Notes under the pieces: model-generated
The model's input: only the letters and a program-made list of their open reading frames with translations
Database searches by the model: none
Told to the model about the DNA's origin: nothing
Translations under genes and position numbers: made by a program
Shown: positions 40,367-46,068 of the stretch, one piece after another
Position numbering within the stretch: position 1 is the first letter of the stretch
Layout of the letters: the number at the start of each line of letters is the position of its first letter
Assembly (NCBI GenBank): GCA_958417755.1
Contig: CATZDY010000010.1
Coordinates: 1-46,068 of the forward strand
DNA: 46,068 nt
Direction: 5' to 3'
From: an uncultured Peptococcaceae bacterium
Lineage (GTDB): Bacteria > Bacillota > Desulfotomaculia > Desulfotomaculales > Desulfocucumaceae

Positions 40367-41395
40367 TCACAATACTTCATACGCTACTTCTCCTAATCGT
40401 AAACCTGGCACAGCATTTAAAGTGAGAGGGGCAAAATCCCCTCTCAAATATTTATAATAAGCAGCACAAGCCACCATTGCGGCATTATCTGTACATAAAA
40501 TCGGCGGAGGTACCACCAATCGCAGTCCAGCTTGTTGACATTCTTGGGTAAAACGTTCCCTTAGGCCACTATTTGCTGCAACGCCGCCTGCCAACAAAAG
40601 GGTTTGAATCCCAAACTGGCTTGCTGCCAACAAGGTTTTATGAACCAGTACATCCACCACAGCCTGCTGAAAACTAGCTGCCAAATCCGCCTGCTGGAAC
40701 ATTTGTTTCCGCTGTTCAGCTTGATGGCAAAAATTTATCACCGCAGATTTTAATCCACTAAAGCTAAAATCCAGGCTACCTTCTTCCAAATAAGCCCGGG
40801 GCAAGGGAATGGCCTTACCATTCCCTTGGGCAGCTAATGTATCAATCCGTGGACCACCAGGATACCCCAAACCAAGGGTGCGAGCAACTTTATCAAAAGC
40901 TTCCCCTGCAGCATCATCCCTGGTTTTTCCCACCACTTGATAGGAACCATGTCCTGTCATCACAACTAGGTCTGTATGTCCGCCACTCACCACCAAGCAC
41001 AGTACAGGAAAAGCAAGTCCTGGCTCCACCAAAAAATTGGCATACAAATGTCCTTCCAAATGATTCATTCCTAACAAAGGAATATCCAAGGCATAGGCAA
41101 TGGCCTTGGCCGCAGCAACCCCCACCAATAACGCACCTACCAAACCTGGGCCATAGGTAACCGCCACGGCAGAAAGTTGTTGAAAGCCAATTCCCCCTTG
41201 CTGCAAGGCTTCTTGTATGACAATATTCATTAGTTCCAAATGCTTGCGGGAGGCCACTTCTGGCACTACCCCACCAAATTTTTGGTGTTCCTGTTGGGAA
41301 GAAATTACATTAGCAAGAAGTTTTGTTCCATCTTGCAAGATGGCTGCTGAAGTTTCATCACAAGATGTTTCCAAAGCCAATATCAATCGCGACAT
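40367..41395 (-). CDS. tsaD: tRNA N6-threonylcarbamoyladenosine biosynthesis protein TsaD
   Basis: 342-residue ASKHA-fold protein (YgjD/Gcp/Kae1). LALETSCDETSAA, metal-ligand histidines in SRKHLELM and NHLEGHLYANFL, VVSGGHTDLV, DDAAGEAFDKVARTLGLGYPGGPRID, LLAGGVAANSGLR and ILCTDNAAMVA are all present. Transfers threonylcarbamoyl to A37 of ANN-decoding tRNAs with TsaB/TsaE, which are not in the window. Start at 41395 (MSRLI) has GGGG 6 nt upstream; an ATG two codons earlier abuts that site. Confidence 0.96.
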   Translation of the reverse strand: MSRLILALETSCDETSAAILQDGTKLLANVISSQQEHQKFGGVVPEVASRKHLELMNIVIQEALQQGGIGFQQLSAVAVTYGPGLVGALLVGVAAAKAIAYALDIPLLGMNHLEGHLYANFLVEPGLAFPVLCLVVSGGHTDLVVMTGHGSYQVVGKTRDDAAGEAFDKVARTLGLGYPGGPRIDTLAAQGNGKAIPLPRAYLEEGSLDFSFSGLKSAVINFCHQAEQRKQMFQQADLAASFQQAVVDVLVHKTLLAASQFGIQTLLLAGGVAANSGLRERFTQECQQAGLRLVVPPPILCTDNAAMVACAAYYKYLRGDFAPLTLNAVPGLRLGEVAYEVL

Positions 41396-41562
41396 CGTCA
41401 TCCCCTACATCTTTCAATTCAAAATAACCAAAAATATTATACCATAAGGCATTGCTGAAAGGGAAAATAGCCCCAGGATATTTACTTATCTTAGTTGGTA
41501 ATTCCCCTTCAAAGAAACTGGGCATAGTATATAAAAACAAAGGCAAAGGGAGTCAAGTTTAT

Positions 41563-42276
41563 ATGTCCTTGCAAATCAGCGTATTAACTTATAATATTCA
41601 ACATGGTAGCAATCTTAAAGGGTACTATGGTCTGCAAAAAATCCTTCATACCATTGCCCTCTCAGGGGCTGATTTGGTTGCTTTACAAGAGGTGGATTGT
41701 TTATCCATTCGTAGCTTATTCACCCATCAAATCCGCTATCTGGGGAAAAAGCTACATATGCATTATATTTTCGGAACAGTACAAAGACAACCAGCAGTGG
41801 GTTATTATGGCAATGGCATTCTAAGCCGTCTGCCTATGTGCCATTGCTATAACATGATTTTAACAAAGCCTCCCCAAGAAAAAGAAAAAAGAGGCTTGCT
41901 TAAAGCCACTTTATGTACCGAAACAGGGGAATCTTTTGATTTTTTTTGTACTCATCTCAGTTTATCTGCCTGCCAACGCAAAAGAGAAATACATACCATT
42001 GCCAGTATTCTCAAAAAAAATCAAAAACCTTTTCTTTTGGCAGGTGATTTTAATGCTTCTGCATCTGAGTCCGTATTTTTACCTCTCCAAGGAATAATAC
42101 AAAACACAGCAAATTCTCAAAAAAAATATGCCACTTTTCCTTCCTCGCATCCTCAGTGTGCTTTAGACTATATTTTTGCTTCAAAGCATTGGCAAATCAA
42201 TTGGAATTATATACTAAAAACCCAAGGTTCGGATCATTTGCCTGTTCTCACAAGCCTGACCTTGCCTCAATTATGA
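41563..42276 (+). CDS. Endonuclease/exonuclease/phosphatase family protein
   Basis: 237 residues with the EEP fold landmarks: LTYNIQHGSN near the start (catalytic Asn), ADLVALQEVD (metal Glu), THLSLS, LAGDFNAS (catalytic Asp/Asn), and the end GSDHLPVLTSL (catalytic Asp-His). No signal peptide and no extra domain. The family includes nucleases, sphingomyelinases and lipid phosphatases; substrate is open. ATG at 41563 with GGGAG 10 nt upstream; the in-frame extension to 41452 overlaps the tsaD promoter region and is not supported. Divergent from tsaD, convergent with the Sir2 gene. Confidence 0.85.
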   Translation: MSLQISVLTYNIQHGSNLKGYYGLQKILHTIALSGADLVALQEVDCLSIRSLFTHQIRYLGKKLHMHYIFGTVQRQPAVGYYGNGILSRLPMCHCYNMILTKPPQEKEKRGLLKATLCTETGESFDFFCTHLSLSACQRKREIHTIASILKKNQKPFLLAGDFNASASESVFLPLQGIIQNTANSQKKYATFPSSHPQCALDYIFASKHWQINWNYILKTQGSDHLPVLTSLTLPQL

Positions 42277-42355
42277 TTGTTTATTGGATACACCATATGT
42301 GCAATATAGTCAATACAGTAAACCAAAAACCATTGACTGAATATGGTTCTCTTTG

Positions 42356-43105
42356 CTATACTGTATATCCCATGGCTGTGATTAATTCACGAAAAACCTC
42401 CCCCGCTGACCTTCGAATCACCAAATGGGCCTGATCATCCCACGGAGTTGGCTCTAAATTAATAATCACAATTTTTTGCGCCAATCCGGGTAATTCTGCT
42501 GCTGGATATACTTGTAAGCTACTTCCCACCACTACCAATAATTCAGCTCTTTTTAGAGCATCCCGGGCCCTGAAAAAATCAAGGCTCATTTGATCGCCAA
42601 ATAAAACAACATCTGGTCGAAGCAATTGGTTACATTTTGCACAAAGAGGCACATATCTTCCTGTTTCTAGCTGATGAATTAATTGATAAAAGGAGTATCT
42701 TTTTCCACAACCAAGACAACTGCAAGTTCGTAAATGACCGTGTACTTCCCATACCTTTACACTGCCTGCCTTTTGGTGTAATCCATCAATATTTTGGGTT
42801 ACAATGCCCCTTACATGTCCCTTTTTCTCTAATAAAGCCAATGCTTTATGGGCATCATTGGGCTCTGCACTATAATAGGTTAGCCAATGTTTTACATTGG
42901 CCTGATAAAAAATCGTGGGCTCTCGTTGTAAAGCATACAGACTGGACACATTCATCGGATCCATTTGGTTCCATAATCCTGTTTGGGCGCTGCGATAATC
43001 AGGAATCCCACTTTCTGTACTAATTCCTGCTCCAGTCAAGACAAATACTGAATTATAATGCTGCATAAGTTGTACCAAATGAAGAATCGCATTTTGCTGA
43101 ACCAA
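42356..43105 (-). CDS. Sir2-family NAD-dependent protein deacylase
   Basis: 249-residue sirtuin. NAD site TGAGISTESGIPDYRS, TQNIDGLHQKAG, catalytic His in EVHGHL, a Cys4 zinc site (CSCLGCGKRY ... CAKCNQLLRPDVVLFGD), VVGSSLQVYPAAELP and the adenine-side INLEPTPWD. Removes acetyl or other acyl groups from lysine in proteins, releasing O-acyl-ADP-ribose. It lies 1.1 kb from the acuA-like gene; in Bacillus the sirtuin SrtN reverses AcuA acetylation of acetyl-CoA synthetase, so the two may work as a pair on the acyl-CoA ligases. TTG start with GAGG close upstream; the start is only moderately certain. Confidence 0.93.
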   Translation of the reverse strand: MVQQNAILHLVQLMQHYNSVFVLTGAGISTESGIPDYRSAQTGLWNQMDPMNVSSLYALQREPTIFYQANVKHWLTYYSAEPNDAHKALALLEKKGHVRGIVTQNIDGLHQKAGSVKVWEVHGHLRTCSCLGCGKRYSFYQLIHQLETGRYVPLCAKCNQLLRPDVVLFGDQMSLDFFRARDALKRAELLVVVGSSLQVYPAAELPGLAQKIVIINLEPTPWDDQAHLVIRRSAGEVFRELITAMGYTV

Positions 43106-43475
43106 ATCAACCTCGCCATCCTTTAAACCAAATCTATAGACCTCTAAAATTTTATGCTATCTTGACTTTTATGTCTATACCTTTCCAATGATTGCTGCGC
43201 TGTACAATTTCATTGATTCACATCTGAATAGATGTAAAAGGTATTAAATGCTTGCAGGTACATATATTCCCACAAATAGATTTATATTATATCTATAATA
43301 TAAATTGGTAAAATTTAAGTCAATATTTATTTTCATCCCAAAATAAAAAACAAGGATCAATTGAAAGACATGTTCATACTATTATAACCCAATCAGCCTA
43401 TTGACTTATCTTGAACATGTTAAGAAACATTTGTCAATACAGAAAGTCTCTGCTAAGTTTAAACCTATAAATAAA
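43106..43475. other. AT-rich intergenic region with two inverted repeats
   Basis: 370 bp, no gene. It holds a perfect 11-bp palindrome TTTATATTATA-TC-TATAATATAAA (43281-43304) and a separated 9-bp inverted repeat ACATGTTCA / TGAACATGT (43368-43376, 43412-43420). Purpose unknown; the first could be cruciform-forming or just AT-rich. Confidence 0.4.
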
Positions 43476-43508
43476 AAACGCTGCCTCCAAAAATGGAAGA
43501 CAGCGTTT
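43476..43508 (-). terminator. Terminator of zinc-ribbon protein gene
   Basis: On the minus strand AAACGCTGTCTTCC pairs with GGAGGCAGCGTTT (one mismatch) and continues TTTA. Starts 11 bp after the stop codon. Confidence 0.8.
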
Positions 43509-43519
43509 GCTGGACTCCT

Positions 43520-43915
43520 TTATTGCTTATTTGGGGATATCTCTTGACCACAATAACTACAAAACTTGCTGCCCTGAGGTAAGTCAACGTTGCAGGAAGA
43601 ACATCTTTCTGATTTAGGAGTTAATTTCTCAATTTCTTCCTCCAATTTTTTGATTTCCTTTTCCAATTGGCCTGTTGCTTGGCATAGTCTTTCCAATTCT
43701 TCTTCTAAATCCTCGCATCCCTGATATTTTTGATAATATAACAAACCAATTCCTTTAAAATTATTTTCAATTTCTTTTTCTAATTTAGAAATCTCATATT
43801 TTAATTTGCCGGTTTCTATCAATTCTCCTGAACGCTTGGTTATATCCATGGCTTTTTCCCCAAGATTCTCCCCAATATCCTTTGCCTTTCCACCTATTTT
43901 TTGTAACCAATCCAT
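43520..43915 (-). CDS. Coiled-coil protein with C-terminal zinc ribbon
   Basis: 131 residues. A long charged helix (ISKLEKEIENN ... LEEELERLCQATGQLEKEIKKLEEEIEKL) is predicted to form a coiled coil, followed by a zinc ribbon CSSCNVDLPQGSKFCSYCGQ. The N-terminal GGKAKDIGENLGEKAMDITKRSGELIETGKL repeats an amphipathic pattern seen in such 'zinc-ribbon' helper proteins. Function unknown; no nuclease or kinase domain. ATG at 43915 (GAGG 10 nt upstream) is preferred over the frame from 43984. Confidence 0.7.
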   Translation of the reverse strand: MDWLQKIGGKAKDIGENLGEKAMDITKRSGELIETGKLKYEISKLEKEIENNFKGIGLLYYQKYQGCEDLEEELERLCQATGQLEKEIKKLEEEIEKLTPKSERCSSCNVDLPQGSKFCSYCGQEISPNKQ

Positions 43916-44188
43916 GTGCACAACACCTCTCTTTGTTGCTATTATTTTACTACAAATTGCTGCTATTTCCACCCTACTATCCATGTTTTATTGAAATCAA
44001 AATGCATATTTTTTTATAATTACAGATTGAACAAAACAAATGGTAATATGATTAGATTATTTTTTAACTTGTCTTGTAATATTGAAACTCAGAATCTATA
44101 ATATGGGTAAAAGATATTTATGTGATTATGATATAGGAAAGGTATGTTTTTGTCCATAAACGGTTATCGCTACAGGTAGGTGATAAAT

Positions 44189-44818
44189 ATGCCCCCTAGA
44201 ATCGTAGAACTTCAGACAGAAAAAGGCCCTGTTCTTTTAAAGGGCCCTGTTTTGGATAAGGAATTAGAAACACTTACCATGCATCCCACGCTAAATAACT
44301 TTCGCCCTGCGCTTAAACAAAAACAGGCATTAATAGAAATTAGTAGAATGCCCCAAGGCATGATATTTATTGCCTGTGCTCAAGCAGAAATCATCGGTTA
44401 TGTAACCTTTCACCATCCAGATCCATATACCCGCTGGGGTAAACATCCAGCTATTTTGGAAATGGGAGGTATTGAAATTAGTCCTGATTGGCGCAAGTTT
44501 AGCATTGGGGGTAATTTATTATGTTTTTCCTTTGCAGCTGAGGAATTAAATGATTTCATTGTGATTACTATGGAATATGCTTGGCATTGGGATTTAAGAA
44601 ACAGCCATTTAGATATGTGGGGGTACCAAAAAATGCTCACGCATATTTTTAGTAAAGCAGGATTAGAGCCCATTCATACAGATGATCCTGATATATTGGA
44701 TCATCCTTGCAATGTATTGATGGCTAAAGTTGGAAAACATGTTAACCATCAATACATTGAACAGTTTGAAGCTCTAAAATTTATGCGCAATCAACCAGCG
44801 CCATCCATGACATCTTAA
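44189..44818 (+). CDS. acuA: AcuA-like GNAT protein acetyltransferase
   Basis: 209 residues, same length as B. subtilis AcuA, and I recognise the family from GPVLLKGPVLDKELE, NNFRPALKQKQALIEIS, IIGYVTFHHPDPYTRW, EMGGIEISPDWRKFSIGG (GNAT acetyl-CoA loop), TMEYAWHWDLR and TDDPDILDHPCNVLMAKVGKHV. AcuA acetylates the active-site lysine of acetyl-CoA synthetase and so turns it off. The usual acuBC genes are not next to it. ATG at 44189 has AGGTG 6 nt upstream; GTG at 44180 is too close to AGGTAG. A Sir2 deacylase gene is nearby. Confidence 0.88.
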   Translation: MPPRIVELQTEKGPVLLKGPVLDKELETLTMHPTLNNFRPALKQKQALIEISRMPQGMIFIACAQAEIIGYVTFHHPDPYTRWGKHPAILEMGGIEISPDWRKFSIGGNLLCFSFAAEELNDFIVITMEYAWHWDLRNSHLDMWGYQKMLTHIFSKAGLEPIHTDDPDILDHPCNVLMAKVGKHVNHQYIEQFEALKFMRNQPAPSMTS

Positions 44819-44874
44819 ACTTTCATACATTTTTATCCTTTATTCTAAAATACTTACGTTTAAAGTACGATGCA

Positions 44875-45450
44875 TCAAGTCATTTCCCTGATGATTCTTT
44901 TCATTTCCGCTAATGAGCCTTCATATCTTTGATCCAGCTGTCTCTGTAACATAGCCCATTCTTCTTGGTATTTCATTTGTTTTCCCATGGCTTGCATATC
45001 TTGGGGATAACCGGACATGCCTTGAGCTGTTGCCTCCCTTTGCATTTCCTGTTTTAAACTATCAGCTGCCTGCTCCAAGGTTTGCCGATAATGCGCAAAC
45101 ATAAAGCCCATCTCTTTTAAAATACCTGACAGTTGTTTTTTGTTGTGTTTGATCTGGGCTAACCCTTCCATAGCCCTTTTGTTACTCTGTAAAATTTCCT
45201 CTGTAATAGGAAGCAAAAGATTGGCCAAAAGCACTTCTTGTACGCCTTCCAAGATATAAGGAAGTACTTTTTTATCAAAGCTTGTGATGGAATCATTTAA
45301 ATGCACCTCTTCACTGCTAAAAAAGCTTGCTGCCAAAGCCTTTCCCTTGGGCAAATACTCCAATCGGACAAGTTCTTCCGGTTCAGCTTCCTTGCGCGTA
45401 GCCAACCTTTCCATGGCCATTTCTAAAGCAGTTTTAATTTTATCTCCCAC
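44875..45450 (-). CDS. Hypothetical helical protein, unassigned family
   Basis: 191 residues, no family named with confidence. The N-terminus GDKIKTALEMAMERLATRKEAEPEELVRLEYLPKGKALAASFF is a helical pattern I have seen in Firmicute proteins of unknown function; a hydrophobic core segment VQEVLLANLLLPITEE and a long helical C-terminus rich in Gln, Met and charged residues follow. No signal peptide or membrane span. Its likely start is GTG at 45450 with GGAAGG 7 nt upstream; the longer frame to 45522 has an N-terminal stretch typical of read-through from non-coding DNA. Confidence 0.5.
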   Translation of the reverse strand: MGDKIKTALEMAMERLATRKEAEPEELVRLEYLPKGKALAASFFSSEEVHLNDSITSFDKKVLPYILEGVQEVLLANLLLPITEEILQSNKRAMEGLAQIKHNKKQLSGILKEMGFMFAHYRQTLEQAADSLKQEMQREATAQGMSGYPQDMQAMGKQMKYQEEWAMLQRQLDQRYEGSLAEMKRIIREMT

Positions 45451-45707
45451 AGTATATCCTTCCTTCCACTTAGATGGTATTCTAATGTAATTTATATTGA
45501 CTAAAATATATACCATTTTCATACATCACAGCAATCCCTATTCATCAATACATAGCAAATATCTCCTTACATTGTAACCCATATCATTCCTGATAATATA
45601 TTTTTCATGAGTTAAATTTACAACATAGTTTCATCTAAATGAAACAAAATAAACATACATTTCGTCTAAAAAGATATAGGGATTTATATCAATTGAGGAG
45701 GCCATCC

Positions 45708-46068
45708 ATGATATATGCAAAAATAAAATTCTACCCATTCATTCTTTTTATATTTCTCTGCCTTTTCTTTTTCTCAGCCATTCCAGCTTGGGCTACAAAT
45801 TTCATGGATGTGCCAGGAGATCACTGGGCTGCATCCACTATACAGGCTATGACCAATGAAAAAATTATTTCTGGTTATGGGGATGGAAACTTTCGCCCCA
45901 ACCAATCTGTAACCCGGGAAGAATTTGCTGTCATGTTGATTCATGCGGCAAAAAAATCCACCCCTAAACTTACAAAATCCTCCTTCCTTGATGTAAAAAA
46001 AGATGCTTGGAGTGCCAATTATATTGAAGCAGCAAAAGAATACTTTTACTATACAAATGATACCCAGG
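45708..46068 (+). CDS. SLH-domain surface protein, partial (runs off the window)
   Basis: Open to the window edge (120 codons seen). An N-terminal signal peptide (IKFYPFILFIFLCLFFFSAIPAWA, cleavage near WA-T) is followed by an S-layer homology domain: FMDVPGDHWAASTIQAM, ISGYGDGNFRPNQSVTREEFAVML; a second repeat begins SFLDVKKDAWSANYIEAAK. SLH repeats bind pyruvylated secondary wall polymers, so the protein sits on the cell surface. The ATG has GAGGAGG 6-7 nt upstream. The C-terminal effector part is outside the window. Confidence 0.85.
   Translation, partial: MIYAKIKFYPFILFIFLCLFFFSAIPAWATNFMDVPGDHWAASTIQAMTNEKIISGYGDGNFRPNQSVTREEFAVMLIHAAKKSTPKLTKSSFLDVKKDAWSANYIEAAKEYFYYTNDTQ

Noticed and set aside
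1..46068. CRISPR array, prophage, transposase genes
   Set aside because: No regularly spaced direct repeats, no phage structural or integrase genes, and no transposase reading frame seen.

Overview
The window looks like chromosome from a strictly anaerobic, low-GC, Gram-positive bacterium (class Clostridia, Peptococcaceae-like). The reasons are an apr-qmoAB-hdrCB energy-metabolism cluster of the type known from Gram-positive sulfate reducers, a perfect CIRCE operator at groESL, YlbF-, DUF1540- and SLH-type proteins, strong AGGAGG ribosome binding sites, frequent TTG/GTG starts, and many oxygen-sensitive Fe-S and flavin enzymes. There is no rRNA operon, CRISPR array, prophage or intact insertion sequence.

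Layout. 0.1-5.4 kb (+): an MFS transporter, a membrane-anchored polysaccharide deacetylase with a YkoP-like tail, an acyl-CoA synthetase and a YlbF-family protein. 5.6-13.6 kb (-): aprB-aprA-qmoA-qmoB-hdrC-hdrB, the APS reductase module with its electron-transfer partner; no sat gene and no membrane QmoC are present. 13.6-16.4 kb: a long regulatory gap, a 50-codon ORF, a hotdog thioesterase, a YckD-like secreted protein and a 46-residue membrane peptide. 16.5-16.9 kb: a tRNA-His/Gln/Lys operon with a good promoter and terminator. 16.9-22.9 kb: an MFS exporter, a 32-residue membrane peptide, cysK, groEL, groES with CIRCE, and a MoaB/Mog protein. 23.3-25.4 kb: a DUF1540 protein, an acidic protein with a cell-wall-binding-repeat-like head, and a small HNH-repeat protein.

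25.8-30.7 kb is a cobalamin-centred segment: two tandem cobalamin riboswitches, each with its own terminator and no ORF behind them; a double-cubane-cluster reductase pair (2-hydroxyacyl-CoA dehydratase-like protein and its ASKHA activator); and cbiQ-cbiO under a third cobalamin riboswitch. 30.8-36.2 kb: an iron-sulfur flavoprotein, a NuoE/NuoF/NuoG-like soluble NADH-oxidising module whose third subunit stops where the molybdopterin domain should begin, and 5-formyl-THF cyclo-ligase. 36.5-39.9 kb: phenylacetate-CoA ligase with an ACT partner, and a radical SAM-PDZ protein. 39.9-40.4 kb: a cluster of DnaA-box-like 9-mers in a gene-free stretch. 40.4-46.1 kb: tsaD, an endonuclease/exonuclease/phosphatase-family protein, a Sir2 deacylase, a zinc-ribbon coiled-coil protein, AcuA acetyltransferase, an unassigned protein, and the start of an SLH-domain surface protein.

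How it fits together. The visible chemistry is fermentative or respiratory anaerobic energy metabolism: acyl-CoA activation (two ligases, a thioesterase, and AcuA/Sir2 lysine acylation control), soluble electron transfer (Hdr/Qmo and NuoEF-type modules), C1/folate and cobalamin supply. From sequence alone I cannot say whether the Apr system runs toward APS reduction or sulfite oxidation. The two signals most worth a second look are the orphan tandem cobalamin riboswitches (25.8-26.4 kb) and the DnaA-box cluster (39.9-40.4 kb).
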